A stretch of DNA of 64,000 bases from Bacteroidales bacterium UBA6267 (GTDB lineage: Bacteria > Bacteroidota > Bacteroidia > Bacteroidales > UBA1556): NCBI GenBank assembly GCA_002440745.1, contig DJVB01000068.1, positions 48,135 to 112,134 of the forward strand, given 5' to 3'. Positions 9,350 to 18,164 of the stretch are shown here, in pieces. The position numbers and the translations under genes were made by a program. Positions within the stretch are counted from its first letter, which is position 1; each line of letters opens with the position of its first letter. Below the pieces are notes generated by a model, which was not told the DNA's origin, did not search any database, and saw nothing but the letters and a program-made list of their open reading frames with translations.

Positions 9350-10355
9350 GAGCTTTGTTTTGAATAGAAACAACAATCAAAGAAATACCGCCTAAGGCAA
9401 GTATCATAAATGTTTGAGCCGACCAAGTTATCCAACCCATTGCCAAGCCAATGCCTGTATTTGAAGCAATGCCATAAAGGGTCAATGTTTCGGCAACAAT
9501 CACGGGATAAAGTCCAATGCCTCCGGGAGTTACCATAATTCCAATACTTCCTAAAACTAAAATGGACAAACCCGCTCCGGGACCTAAATGAGCGGTTTCC
9601 TCTAAGGAATATAGAGTCAGATAAACCATCAAGTAGTAGAAAAACCAGATTAAAAGACTGTAAAACACAAATAATCCGGGGCGTTCAACTTTTCTTATGG
9701 AAATTAATCCCTCCCAAATACCCTTGAAAACGCCAACAATTTTTTTGACAATTGCAGATTCCTTTATTTTGCCTCGGAACAAGAAATAGCCAATAATCAT
9801 AACTATTCCGATGACAATCAACACCTTCAAAATGAAATAGTCGGCAAAAAGTCCGTCCATTTTATTGGATATTTTCGATAAAATTCGGGTTTCGACATAT
9901 TCCTGAATTCGCTTGTATTCTAAAAAGAAAGCGAAAACAAACAAGAGAAAAAACATCAGCATATCTATTGCTCTTTCGAGAATCACAGTGCCAAAGGATT
10001 TATCCACAGGAATTTTGCTTTGACGGTACAAGACCGTACAGCGGGCGAGCTCACCCGAACGAGGAATACCCAAATTGGCAAAATAGCCAATCATCACAGC
10101 CAGAAACGAATTATAGATGGAAGTTTCATAGCCCATGGGTTTCAACAACATCCGCCAACGAATCGCTCGGGTTAAATGCGAAAAAATGCCAATTATTATG
10201 GAATAAATAACCCAGCTATAGTCAGCAACTTTAAAGGAGTTGATTATGTTTTCCTTCTCCAAATTTGTAAGGTCTTTTAAGGAAATCCAAATTATAAAAA
10301 TTCCGAGGCCTAAGGCTAAGATAAGCTTGACAATATTGGAGAATGTTTTCTTCAA
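9336..10355 (-). CDS. Lysylphosphatidylglycerol synthase TM-region/flippase-like membrane protein (UPF0104)
   Basis: A polytopic inner-membrane protein of about 340 residues with 7-8 hydrophobic helices. The conserved GYFANLGIPRSGELAR and VILERAIDML motifs are typical of the LPG_synthase_TM (UPF0104) family, some members of which move lipids across the membrane. No catalytic aminoacyl-transfer domain is attached. No ATG lies between the panD stop and the first helix: a long frame to 10445 runs deep into panD, so I infer a TTG start at 10355 (reads LKKTFSNIVK). That start lies 4 nt after the panD stop, giving a tight operon. Confidence 0.82.
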   Translation of the reverse strand: MKKTFSNIVKLILALGLGIFIIWISLKDLTNLEKENIINSFKVADYSWVIYSIIIGIFSHLTRAIRWRMLLKPMGYETSIYNSFLAVMIGYFANLGIPRSGELARCTVLYRQSKIPVDKSFGTVILERAIDMLMFFLLFVFAFFLEYKRIQEYVETRILSKISNKMDGLFADYFILKVLIVIGIVMIIGYFLFRGKIKESAIVKKIVGVFKGIWEGLISIRKVERPGLFVFYSLLIWFFYYLMVYLTLYSLEETAHLGPGAGLSILVLGSIGIMVTPGGIGLYPVIVAETLTLYGIASNTGIGLAMGWITWSAQTFMILALGGISLIVVSIQNKAHVKS

Positions 10356-10359
10356 TGGA

Positions 10360-10704
10360 TTATAATTTATTGAAATTGTCGGGGAAAATAATTGCAGGTA
10401 CAAAGGATTTCGCTTCGTTGGCTTCCATAGAGCAATAGGCAACAATTATCACCAAATCACCTTGCTGAACTTTTCGAGCTGCAGCCCCGTTTACACCAAT
10501 AACGCCGGATCCTCTTTTACCTTTAATCACATAAGTATCAAAGCGTTCGCCGTTGTTGATATTGTAAATATAAACGCGCTCATTTTCAATGATTCCTGAA
10601 GCATCCATCAAGTCTTCATCAATAGTTATACTGCCAATATAGTTGAGGTTGGCCTCAGTTATTGTGGCACGATGAATCTTTGATTTTAAAATTTCTATGT
10701 TCAT
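10360..10704 (-). CDS. panD: Aspartate 1-decarboxylase precursor
   Basis: Pyruvoyl-dependent enzyme making beta-alanine from aspartate for pantothenate and CoA synthesis. The 114-residue zymogen has the self-cleavage site Gly24-Ser25 in NYIGSITID, where Ser25 becomes the pyruvoyl group. It also has Lys9, Tyr22 and the GAAARKVQ segment typical of the family. Length is normal. It lies downstream of panC on the same strand with a 99-nt gap holding a promoter-like element, and is followed at once by a membrane protein unrelated to the pathway. Confidence 0.95.
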   Translation of the reverse strand: MNIEILKSKIHRATITEANLNYIGSITIDEDLMDASGIIENERVYIYNINNGERFDTYVIKGKRGSGVIGVNGAAARKVQQGDLVIIVAYCSMEANEAKSFVPAIIFPDNFNKL

Positions 10705-10794
10705 GATTCTTTAGTATTTCTAATATCAAAGGTCGAAATAAAACAATTACTACAGTCGTAATTTTTCCAAAAAAAAGTGTTTTGTTTCGAGCGG

Positions 10795-10826
10795 CAAAAG
10801 TACTTAAATAATTGAAATATTATCAA
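10795..10826 (-). promoter_or_regulatory. Candidate promoter of panD
   Basis: TACTTTTG on the minus strand (10802-10795) matches the Bacteroidota -7 box. TTG lies 21 nt upstream (10826-10824). The elements overlap the last codons and stop of panC, so panD and the genes after it could be transcribed apart from panC. Confidence 0.5.
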
Positions 10827-11649
10827 TAAGCCTGACGCCATTTAAATCCACCACAATAAATGCCCTTACTGATTGATGGTTTTCTAATGTTTTAACAGGT
10901 TGCAAATCATTACCATCTGCCATTTCAAAGTATTCTAACACCATAGGAGGCTTATGATTAATTTGCTCTTTTACAACTTGTTTCAATTCCTCAACCGACA
11001 ATTGCTTTGCTAAGGCAACCGCTTGTTTCAAAGTTTGATATATAAAAGGGGCTAATTGACGTTCCTCAGCAGTCAAGCGCATATTTCTGCTGCTCATAGC
11101 CAAGCCGTCAGCTTCGCGAACAATCGGCACAGGAACTATTTGGATTTCGAGTGCAAGTTGCCTGACCATTTCCTTGATAATTAGCAATTGTTGATAATCC
11201 TTCATCCCAAAATATGCATTATTTGCAGGCACTGCATCGAATAAAAGCCGTACTACCGTGGCAACTCCCTGAAAATGACCAGGCCTATTTTTACCTTCCA
11301 TTACGGCTTCTAAATTTCCAAAATTCCATGTTTCAGAAATTGGTTCGTTTGGGTACATTTCCTCGACTGAAGGTAGAAATACATAATCACAACCGGCGTC
11401 TTTTAATTTTTCTAAATCTGTATCAATAGTTCGTGGATATTTTATCAAATCTTCGGGATTGTTGAACTGCGTAGGATTTACAAAAATGGACACAACGGAA
11501 AAATCGTTATCTTTCAACGATTGCTGCAATAAAGTTAAATGACCCTGATGCAGAGCTCCCATAGTTGGCACAAAACCAATTTTACTTCCTTGGTTTTTTA
11601 AGGAATTGACTATTTCTTGCATGAGCAAAAAACTTCTAACTACTTCCAT
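10804..11649 (-). CDS. panC: Pantoate-beta-alanine ligase (pantothenate synthetase)
   Basis: Condenses pantoate with beta-alanine using ATP to give pantothenate. The 281-residue product has the HIGH-type motif GFVPTMGALHQGH (H34, H37), the ATP/substrate stretch YFGMKDYQQLLIIKEMV, and the KMSKS-equivalent AMSSRN near residue 185. Length and motif order match the family throughout. panD lies directly downstream, so the beta-alanine donor and this ligase are encoded together. A GT5-like gene diverges on the other side. Confidence 0.96.
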   Translation of the reverse strand: MEVVRSFLLMQEIVNSLKNQGSKIGFVPTMGALHQGHLTLLQQSLKDNDFSVVSIFVNPTQFNNPEDLIKYPRTIDTDLEKLKDAGCDYVFLPSVEEMYPNEPISETWNFGNLEAVMEGKNRPGHFQGVATVVRLLFDAVPANNAYFGMKDYQQLLIIKEMVRQLALEIQIVPVPIVREADGLAMSSRNMRLTAEERQLAPFIYQTLKQAVALAKQLSVEELKQVVKEQINHKPPMVLEYFEMADGNDLQPVKTLENHQSVRAFIVVDLNGVRLIDNISII

Positions 11650-11786
11650 TTATAAATATAATTTGAAGTTAAAAATGCGGTCTGTTTTATCAACTTATTT
11701 AACCAACGATTCTTAAACAAGAGAAGATAAAATTGAGACGAAGGGACAAAATTATATCATTATGAAGTATATAAGACATTTTTTAG

Positions 11787-11794
11787 TAATTTTG
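11787..11794 (+). promoter_or_regulatory. Candidate -7 element for the GT5-like/DUF4270/glmS unit
   Basis: TAATTTTG at 11787-11794 matches TAnnTTTG and lies 31 nt upstream of the ATG at 11826. I see no good -33 TTTG at the expected spacing. Confidence 0.45.
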
Positions 11795-11825
11795 CGCCTC
11801 GTTTTAAATTAAAAGCAACAGAGAA

Positions 11826-12650
11826 ATGGCTAAACCAAAAGTACTATTTGTTTGTGAAGAAATTTTCCCCTATCTAAAGAAAACCCATATCAGTGAGATT
11901 GGAAGGCATTTGCCCCAATACGTTCAAGAAAACGGCAAAGAAATCAGAGTGTTTTTGCCCCGTTTTGGAAATATCAACGAAAGGCGGAATCAGCTTCACG
12001 AAGTTATCAGATTATCCGGTATGAATTTGATTATAAATGATTTAGACCACCCGCTTATTATCAAAGTTGCTTCAATCCAGTTGGCTCGAATGCAGGTATA
12101 TTTCATTGATAATGATGATTATTTTCATCGAAAACATGTATTCCGAGATGCCCATGGGTTATTTTTCAACGACAACGACGAACGTGCTGTATTTTATGCC
12201 AGAGGCGTTTTGGAAACGGTCAAAAAGCTCAATTGGGCGCCCAATTTAGTGCATATCCACGGTTGGTTTGGAAGCTTAGTTGCCATGTATATGCAACGTG
12301 TTTTCAACACAAATCCTCTTTTTAATGATGCCAAAATTGTCATTTCACTTTATGACGATGATTTTAGTGAAAAATTTGACGACAAGTTTATCGATCAATT
12401 GAAAATGGAGGGAATGAAAGATTCGGACTTAACGCATTATCTCGATAAATCCTTTGTTGGAATGATGAAATCGGCCATTGATTTTGGTCATGCTATCATT
12501 TTTGGTTCCGAAAATATTAACCCTGAATTAGTTGAGTATGCAAAAGCTTCAGGCAAACCTATACTTGATTATATTTCAGGCAATGATTATCTTGAGGAAT
12601 ACAATAAATTCTACGATACTTTGTTAGAAGGTCAAAGTTTTGAAGATTAA
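11826..12650 (+). CDS. Glycogen/starch synthase-like protein, N-terminal (GT5) domain only
   Basis: A 274-residue protein matching only the N-terminal Rossmann domain of GT5 glycogen/starch synthases: VLFVCEEIFPYLKKTHISEI at the start, IRVFLPRFGNI, VYFIDNDDYFHRK, NDNDERAVFYARGVLE and PNLVHIHGWFGSL. The C-terminal GT-B domain that binds ADP-glucose is absent and the frame ends cleanly, so the short form looks real. In Bacteroidota I recall such short homologues next to panC and DUF4270/glmS. A catalytic role is doubtful. The protein ends in an acidic tail. The DUF4270 gene starts 18 nt after its stop. Confidence 0.82.
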   Translation: MAKPKVLFVCEEIFPYLKKTHISEIGRHLPQYVQENGKEIRVFLPRFGNINERRNQLHEVIRLSGMNLIINDLDHPLIIKVASIQLARMQVYFIDNDDYFHRKHVFRDAHGLFFNDNDERAVFYARGVLETVKKLNWAPNLVHIHGWFGSLVAMYMQRVFNTNPLFNDAKIVISLYDDDFSEKFDDKFIDQLKMEGMKDSDLTHYLDKSFVGMMKSAIDFGHAIIFGSENINPELVEYAKASGKPILDYISGNDYLEEYNKFYDTLLEGQSFED

Positions 12651-12668
12651 TTTCATATTTGAACTACT

Positions 12669-13967
12669 GTGAACAAATTATCCATATTTTCTCTGTTGCT
12701 GCTATTAGTAATAGCCTCAGGATGCAAAAAAGACCTCAATATTGGTGAAGATATTATCAATCTTCAGGATCAGAAGCTTAACGTAGTTTTTACGGATACT
12801 GTTTCGATTATTGCGTATAGCCTTCCGGTCGATTCTGTGACGGCAAGCAAATTGAGCTACAACATTTTAGGCAGTCAGCTCGATCCGGTTTTTGGCACCA
12901 CCACCGCAAGTATTTACACCCAATTGCGCCTTTCGCAAAACAATGTCGATTTTGGCACCGGTGCAGTTTGCGACTCAATCATTCTCACTCTTGACTATGC
13001 CGGATTTTATGGCGACTCAAATCAAACCCAAACTATTCGTGTGTTTGAAGTTACCGAGGACATGTTTTTCGACACAACTTATTACTCCAACAAAACGCTT
13101 CAAATCGACCCAATTGAGTTGGGCTCATACACAGGTGCGTTCAACCTAACGGATTCACTTTTATTTGACGGTTCTCTCACGGAACCTCATTTAGTGATTC
13201 GGCTTAAAAACAGTTTTGGTGATAAAATCATCAGTAAATCAGGTGGTTCTGAGCTTGCTGACAATGATGCCTTTTTACAGTTTCTGAAAGGAATTCATAT
13301 CACCGCCGATAAAGCTACTTCAAAAGGTGGTTTGGCTTATTTAGATTTGATGTCGAGTTTGTCTGTTCTGACCTTGTATTATCATAACGATACGGATACG
13401 TTGAACTATAAATTCAGTATCAATGAGTCGTGCAGCTATTTTAGCAATTTCAACCATTACAACTATGCTGATGCAAGTCCGGAATTTAAAAGTCAGGTAG
13501 TGCTGAAAGATAGCAGTTTTGGTAATCAAACTTTGTATGTGCAGTCGATGGGAGGAGTGAAAACTAAGCTCTATTTCCCACATCTGAAGCAGCTTTTAGC
13601 CGATGGACCAATAGCAGTACAAAATGCCGAATTGGTAATAACGGCAAAGACAGGTAGCACTGATGAATATACTCCGGTTTACAGTTTGGCTACAGTTAAA
13701 CTTGATTCTGCCGGCATCCAACAGTTTATTAACGACTATTATGAAGGTTCGGCCTATTTTGGTGGTGACTACAACGAGACTAGTAAATCCTATAGTTTTA
13801 ACATAAACCGCTATATTCAATCTGTGCTCTTGGACAAAGAAAACCAATATGGATTAGAATTAATAGCAAAAGGTTCATCTATATATGGAAATAGACTTAT
13901 CTTTGCCGGCCCAAAGTCAACCGAACAACGATTGAAATTGAGGCTTACTTATACTAAAGTCAACTAA
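12669..13967 (+). CDS. DUF4270-family lipoprotein
   Basis: A 432-residue secreted protein starting at a GTG (MNKLSIFSLLLLLVIASGCK), with a clear lipobox (IASGC; Cys19). Downstream lysines and no obvious retention signal leave inner or outer membrane open. The body is beta-rich with many Ser/Thr, as in DUF4270, a Bacteroidota-restricted family of unknown function. It lies between the GT5-like gene and glmS, an arrangement I recall from other Bacteroidota, so a cell-envelope role is plausible but not shown. No start other than the GTG keeps the full signal peptide. Confidence 0.88.
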   Translation: MNKLSIFSLLLLLVIASGCKKDLNIGEDIINLQDQKLNVVFTDTVSIIAYSLPVDSVTASKLSYNILGSQLDPVFGTTTASIYTQLRLSQNNVDFGTGAVCDSIILTLDYAGFYGDSNQTQTIRVFEVTEDMFFDTTYYSNKTLQIDPIELGSYTGAFNLTDSLLFDGSLTEPHLVIRLKNSFGDKIISKSGGSELADNDAFLQFLKGIHITADKATSKGGLAYLDLMSSLSVLTLYYHNDTDTLNYKFSINESCSYFSNFNHYNYADASPEFKSQVVLKDSSFGNQTLYVQSMGGVKTKLYFPHLKQLLADGPIAVQNAELVITAKTGSTDEYTPVYSLATVKLDSAGIQQFINDYYEGSAYFGGDYNETSKSYSFNINRYIQSVLLDKENQYGLELIAKGSSIYGNRLIFAGPKSTEQRLKLRLTYTKVN

Positions 13968-13990
13968 CTAATTATTAATCAAGCAGAATT

Positions 13991-15829
13991 ATGTGTGGAA
14001 TTGTAGCTTATTTAGGGGAAAGGCAAGCATATCCAATACTCATTAATGGATTATACCGATTAGAATATCGTGGGTATGATAGCGCAGGCATTGCCATTAT
14101 TAATGGCAACCTTAATTTATATAAAAGAAAAGGAAAAGTATCTGATTTAGAGGAATTTGTAAAAGGAAAGGACATAAAAGGCACTATCGGAATTGCGCAT
14201 ACTCGTTGGGCAACTCATGGCGAGCCTACCGATGAAAATGCTCATCCGCATTTTTCTCAATCTCATAATCTTTCCATTATTCATAATGGAATTATTGAAA
14301 ATTATAAAACACTCAAGGAGGAGTTGATTCGCCGTGGCTATGTTTTTAATAGTCAGACAGACACCGAAGTTCTGATTCACCTTATCGAAGACATCATGAA
14401 AAATGAGGAGGTGGACCTTATCGAAGCTGTTCGAATTGCTCTAAATCAAGTGGTTGGAGCTTATGCCATTGCTGTAATTGCAAAAGACAATCGTGATTTG
14501 ATGATTGCCGCTCGCAAGGGAAGTCCATTAGTGGTGGGCATTGGCAAGGATGAATTTTTGGTGGCTTCAGACGCAACTCCCATTGTTGAACATACCAACA
14601 AGGTTATTTATCTTGAAGATGAAGAAATGGCCATTCTGCGGCGCGGAAAAGACATTGAGCTCAAAACCATTAAAAATATCGAAATCACTCCGTATGTTCA
14701 AGAGTTAGAAATAAGCTTAGATGCTTTAGAAAAAGGAGGTTTCGACCATTTTATGCTCAAAGAAATTTTTGAACAACCTCATAGCGTCAGCGAAAGTATG
14801 CGCGGTCGGCTTTATCCTCAAAAAGGCATTGTTACTCTTGGCGGCATTTTGAATTATGAGCAAAAAATTCTCAACGCTCGCAGAATCATTATGATTGCCT
14901 GCGGAACAAGTTGGCATGCAGCATTAGTTGGGGAGTATCTTTTGGAAGAGTTGATGCGAATACCGGTAGAAGTAGAATATGCTTCAGAGTTTCGCTATCG
15001 CAATCCGGTGATTTATGAAGATGATGTGGTGATTGCCATTTCACAAAGTGGCGAAACTGCCGATACTCTTGCAGCCATTAAAATGGCCAAAAGCAAAGGA
15101 GCTACTGTACTTGGTATCTGCAATGTTGTAGGTTCAAGTATTGCCCGCGAAACTCACGCCGGAAGTTATACTCATGCCGGTCCGGAAATTGGCGTTGCAA
15201 GTACTAAAGCATTCACAGCTCAAGTGACTGTACTTACTATGATGGCTATCCGTTTAGCTTTTGTAAAAGGTACAATAAGCCATACTGAACATCAGTTGTT
15301 TTTAGATGAGTTAGGGAATATTCCTGCAAAAATTGAAGAAACTTTGTTGACCAACGAACTTGTCGAGAAAATTGCTGACGTGTATAAAAACGCTCGCAAT
15401 TTCTTATATCTTGGCCGCGGAATCAATTTCCCTGTGGCTTTGGAAGGAGCTCTTAAACTCAAAGAAATCAGCTATATACATGCCGAAGGTTATCCTGCTG
15501 CTGAGATGAAGCACGGCCCGATTGCACTTATAGACGAGGAAATGCCGGTTGTGGTGATTGCTCCACGTAAAGGAAATTACGAGAAAGTGGTTAGTAATAT
15601 CGAAGAGGTAAAAGCTCGTAAGGGTAAAATTATAGCGGTGGTGACTAAAGGCGACACCCAGGTAAGGTATCTTGCGGATTATATTATTGAAATACCTGAA
15701 ACAGATGAGATTTTTACGCCACTTTTAGCAACTGTACCCCTACAATTGCTGGCTTATCATATTGCTGTTAAACGCAACTGCAATGTGGACCAGCCTCGAA
15801 ACTTGGCCAAATCTGTCACTGTAGAATAA
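13991..15829 (+). CDS. glmS: Glutamine-fructose-6-phosphate aminotransferase (isomerizing)
   Basis: Makes glucosamine 6-phosphate from fructose 6-phosphate and glutamine, the entry to peptidoglycan and lipopolysaccharide amino sugars. The 612-residue product begins MCGIVAYLG, so Cys2 is the N-terminal nucleophile of the glutaminase domain (HTRWATHG, HNGIIENY). Two SIS sugar-isomerase domains follow (MIACGTSWHAA, SQSGETADT; GRGINFPVALEGALKLKE). The C-terminus NVDQPRNLAKSVTVE holds the isomerase lysine. I see no glmS-ribozyme-like structure in the 23-nt leader. The upxY-like gene starts 3 nt after the stop. Confidence 0.97.
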   Translation: MCGIVAYLGERQAYPILINGLYRLEYRGYDSAGIAIINGNLNLYKRKGKVSDLEEFVKGKDIKGTIGIAHTRWATHGEPTDENAHPHFSQSHNLSIIHNGIIENYKTLKEELIRRGYVFNSQTDTEVLIHLIEDIMKNEEVDLIEAVRIALNQVVGAYAIAVIAKDNRDLMIAARKGSPLVVGIGKDEFLVASDATPIVEHTNKVIYLEDEEMAILRRGKDIELKTIKNIEITPYVQELEISLDALEKGGFDHFMLKEIFEQPHSVSESMRGRLYPQKGIVTLGGILNYEQKILNARRIIMIACGTSWHAALVGEYLLEELMRIPVEVEYASEFRYRNPVIYEDDVVIAISQSGETADTLAAIKMAKSKGATVLGICNVVGSSIARETHAGSYTHAGPEIGVASTKAFTAQVTVLTMMAIRLAFVKGTISHTEHQLFLDELGNIPAKIEETLLTNELVEKIADVYKNARNFLYLGRGINFPVALEGALKLKEISYIHAEGYPAAEMKHGPIALIDEEMPVVVIAPRKGNYEKVVSNIEEVKARKGKIIAVVTKGDTQVRYLADYIIEIPETDEIFTPLLATVPLQLLAYHIAVKRNCNVDQPRNLAKSVTVE

Positions 15830-15832
15830 TCC

Positions 15833-16390
15833 ATGTCGGATAAACCTAAAGCTTCAAATGGTATTTTTGCTCCAAAAACTTCCGAAAATCCACGGTGGTA
15901 TGTCTTTTATGTACATAGTCGAAAGGAGAAAGTTGCCAATGATTTGCTCAATCTTTATGGTTTTCGCACTTATCTTCCTTTAGAGAGAAAGCTTAAAGAA
16001 ACCAAAAACCGGAAACGCTGGGTTGAGGAGCCTCTTTTCAAAAGTTATATTTTCGTTAAAATCAGAAGGAATCAGCTTTATGATGTCTTACAAACTACCT
16101 ATATAACGACTTATGTGAAGTTTGAAGGAGAGCCTGCAACTGTAAGAGAAGAAGATTTATTATTCATCAAACGGATGCTCATCACTCAGACTTCTTTCGA
16201 AATAGTAAGCGGACAGATGGAAGTAGGGAAAGAGGTCACTCTGAAAACCGGACCGTTCAAAGGTTTTAAGGGAAATGTTGCCGAAATTCGGGGTAAAAAT
16301 AGTATCGTTGTTCAGCTGACACAGCTCAATTCCAATATCGTTATTTCACTCAAAGATATTGAGGAAGTGGAAAAGAAAATGGCGGAATAG
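15833..16390 (+). CDS. UpxY-type transcription antiterminator (NusG paralogue)
   Basis: A 185-residue NusG-like protein with an N-terminal NGN domain (RWYVFYVHSRKEKVANDLL, then PLFKSYIFVKI) and a C-terminal KOW domain (GPFKGFKGNVAEIRG). It matches the UpxY/RfaH-like family, which in Bacteroides lets RNA polymerase read through leaders of capsule operons. Here no polysaccharide operon follows: the gene ends at a strong terminator. It starts 3 nt after glmS and is surely co-transcribed with it, linking it to amino-sugar supply. Its target operon is unknown. It is too divergent from housekeeping NusG to be that gene. Confidence 0.88.
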   Translation: MSDKPKASNGIFAPKTSENPRWYVFYVHSRKEKVANDLLNLYGFRTYLPLERKLKETKNRKRWVEEPLFKSYIFVKIRRNQLYDVLQTTYITTYVKFEGEPATVREEDLLFIKRMLITQTSFEIVSGQMEVGKEVTLKTGPFKGFKGNVAEIRGKNSIVVQLTQLNSNIVISLKDIEEVEKKMAE

Positions 16391-16398
16391 TGCATAAA

Positions 16399-16420
16399 AA
16401 AAGCTGCAAATGCAGCTTTT
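16399..16420. terminator. Bidirectional intrinsic terminator
   Basis: Perfect 10-bp inverted repeat AAAAGCTGCA/TGCAGCTTTT with a 2-nt spacer, flanked by A- and T-runs. It lies between the convergent upxY-like gene (stop 16390) and the DUF2795 gene (stop 16427), so it can serve both. Confidence 0.85.
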
Positions 16421-16426
16421 AATTCT

Positions 16427-16648
16427 TTAATATTCATCTTCATGGAAGAAGAAGTCCTCCTTAGTCGGATAGTCAGGCCAAAGGTCTTCAATACTATCGT
16501 ACTGATCGCCTTCGTCTTCAATTTCACGCAAATTTTCAATTACCTCCATTGGAGCTCCTGACCTGAGAGCATAGTCGATAAGCTCTTCCTTTGTAGCCGG
16601 CCAGGGGGCATCTTCAAGTTTTGAAGCCAGTTCTAAAGTCCAATACAT
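16427..16648 (-). CDS. DUF2795-type small acidic protein
   Basis: A 73-residue acidic cytoplasmic protein (MYWTLELASKLEDAPWPATK...) with the DUF2795-like core TKEELIDYALRSGAP, followed by an acidic tail rich in Asp/Glu and ending FFHEDEY. Nearly identical small proteins are widespread in Bacteroidota, where I recall them as strongly conserved but uncharacterised. It is monocistronic, with a shared terminator at its 3' end. Length and sequence are standard for this group, so although short I regard it as a real gene. Function is unknown. Confidence 0.9.
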   Translation of the reverse strand: MYWTLELASKLEDAPWPATKEELIDYALRSGAPMEVIENLREIEDEGDQYDSIEDLWPDYPTKEDFFFHEDEY

Positions 16649-16771
16649 AATTCACGATTTCTTAGGGTTATTTTGCAAAAGTAAACTTTTTTCTATAAAA
16701 TGCAAGAAAATTTTAAACAATGTAAATAATTGTATAACAATCAGTTAAAACAATAATTTCGAAACAAGCTA

Positions 16772-17335
16772 TTATTTGGACACCCAAAGGACTTCAGGAA
16801 TGTTCAACTTAATGCTGCAAAATCTCGACAACGTGAAGAGGTAATCGGAAAGTCGATTTAAGAACTTTTCGACTAATGGATTATACAATTCAGGTTGTGA
16901 ATTCCATAGTCTAAGTACGTCTCTTTCAGCGCGTCTGCAAACGGTGCGTGCGATATGACTATAAGAATTTATTGGATGACCGCCCGGTAAAACGAATGCA
17001 GTTAAAGCTGGTAGCTCTTCATCCATGCGATCGATGCTTTTTTCAAGTGCATCAATATCAGATTCTTTCAATTGAGGCATTCGTAATGCAGCTTCAGTAG
17101 TAACAGCAGCAACAATACTTTCGGCAACAAACAGATTTACAATTATTTGTGTTAGCTCGTTTTTTATTTCCTCCATCTCAATCATATCCTTGAGCAATGC
17201 AATGTACGATTTAGCCTCATCAATGCTTCCATAAGCCTCAACTTGTAAATCGGCTTTTGTAACTCGCTTGCCTCCAATCAATGATGTCATTCCTTGGTCA
17301 CCACTTCGGGTGTATATTTTAAATTTACTGCTCAT
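16772..17335 (-). CDS. Cob(I)yrinic acid a,c-diamide adenosyltransferase (PduO/MMAB type)
   Basis: Transfers the adenosyl group of ATP to cob(I)alamin to make adenosylcobalamin. The 187-residue protein has the ATP-binding N-terminal motif KIYTRSGDQGMTSLIGGKRV, the VEAYGSIDEA segment, and the C-terminal signature RTVCRRAERDVL with the arginines that contact ATP. It is alpha-helical and of family-standard length. The start overlaps the end of the upstream ABC ATPase gene by 11 nt. I see no cobalamin riboswitch nearby and no adenosylcobalamin-dependent enzyme in the window. Confidence 0.94.
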   Translation of the reverse strand: MSSKFKIYTRSGDQGMTSLIGGKRVTKADLQVEAYGSIDEAKSYIALLKDMIEMEEIKNELTQIIVNLFVAESIVAAVTTEAALRMPQLKESDIDALEKSIDRMDEELPALTAFVLPGGHPINSYSHIARTVCRRAERDVLRLWNSQPELYNPLVEKFLNRLSDYLFTLSRFCSIKLNIPEVLWVSK

Positions 17336-18056
17336 GTTCGATAGTGTTTAAATCGGGAACTAAAATGTTGTTATTCCGAATATCTGATTCAATCAAACCG
17401 TCCCTAAGTCTGATGATTCGATGGGCATGTCGGGCAATATCTTCCTCGTGAGTCACTACAATAACCGTATTTCCATTTTGATGGATTTCATTAAATAAAG
17501 CCATGATTTCTATGGAGGTTTTCGAATCCAAATTTCCGGTTGGTTCATCGGCTAAGATTATCGATGGTTTGTTCACCAAGGCTCTTGCAACAGCAACCCG
17601 TTGCCTCTGTCCGCCGGAAAGTTCATTCGGTCGATGCTCCATCCGATCACTCAAAGCCACTTGCCGAAGCACTTCTACTCCTCTGAGCTCTCTATCCTTC
17701 TTACTTTTTCCGGCATAAACCATTGGCAAAATCACGTTTTCTAAAGCTGTTGAGCGGGGGAGGAGATTGAATGTTTGAAAAATAAAACCAATCTCTTTAT
17801 TTCGAACTTCGGCCAATTGATTATCATTCATTCCACTAACGTCTTGTCCGTTAAGAAAATACGTGCCATAAGTGGGGGTGTCGAGACAACCTAAAATATT
17901 CATTAAAGTTGATTTGCCGCTTCCACTGGCTCCCATAATGGCCACATACTCATTCTTTTTGACAACCAAATCAACTCCTTGAAGGGCTTTAACGACTTGT
18001 GTCCCAACTTTGAAATATTTCCGGAGTTCTGTTATTTTAATTATTTCTGGATTCAT
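17325..18056 (-). CDS. ABC transporter ATP-binding protein (MacB/LolD type)
   Basis: A 243-residue ATPase subunit with Walker A GASGSGKST (residues 42-50), Q-loop FIFQTFNLLPRSTALENV, signature LSGGQRQRVAVARAL, Walker B IILADEPTGNLDS and H-loop VVTHEED. The sequence is typical of the MacB/LolD group, which powers MacB-like membrane proteins in efflux or lipoprotein release. No permease is adjacent, so its partner is encoded elsewhere. It overlaps the adenosyltransferase gene by 11 nt; that pairing gives no obvious functional link. Confidence 0.93.
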   Translation of the reverse strand: MNPEIIKITELRKYFKVGTQVVKALQGVDLVVKKNEYVAIMGASGSGKSTLMNILGCLDTPTYGTYFLNGQDVSGMNDNQLAEVRNKEIGFIFQTFNLLPRSTALENVILPMVYAGKSKKDRELRGVEVLRQVALSDRMEHRPNELSGGQRQRVAVARALVNKPSIILADEPTGNLDSKTSIEIMALFNEIHQNGNTVIVVTHEEDIARHAHRIIRLRDGLIESDIRNNNILVPDLNTIEHEQ

Positions 18057-18164
18057 AATACAAGTGTTCAGCCGACAAAATTAGCTAAAAACTTTCAGGA
18101 GGGTTTAAATTATTAAAAGCCATTAAGGTTTTTTACCATAAATCGATATGACAACTATATCTTT

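Noticed and set aside
10356..10445. N-terminal extension of the flippase-like gene into panD
   Set aside because: The extra residues are not membrane-like and the region is panD coding sequence; a TTG start at 10355 fits the gene order.
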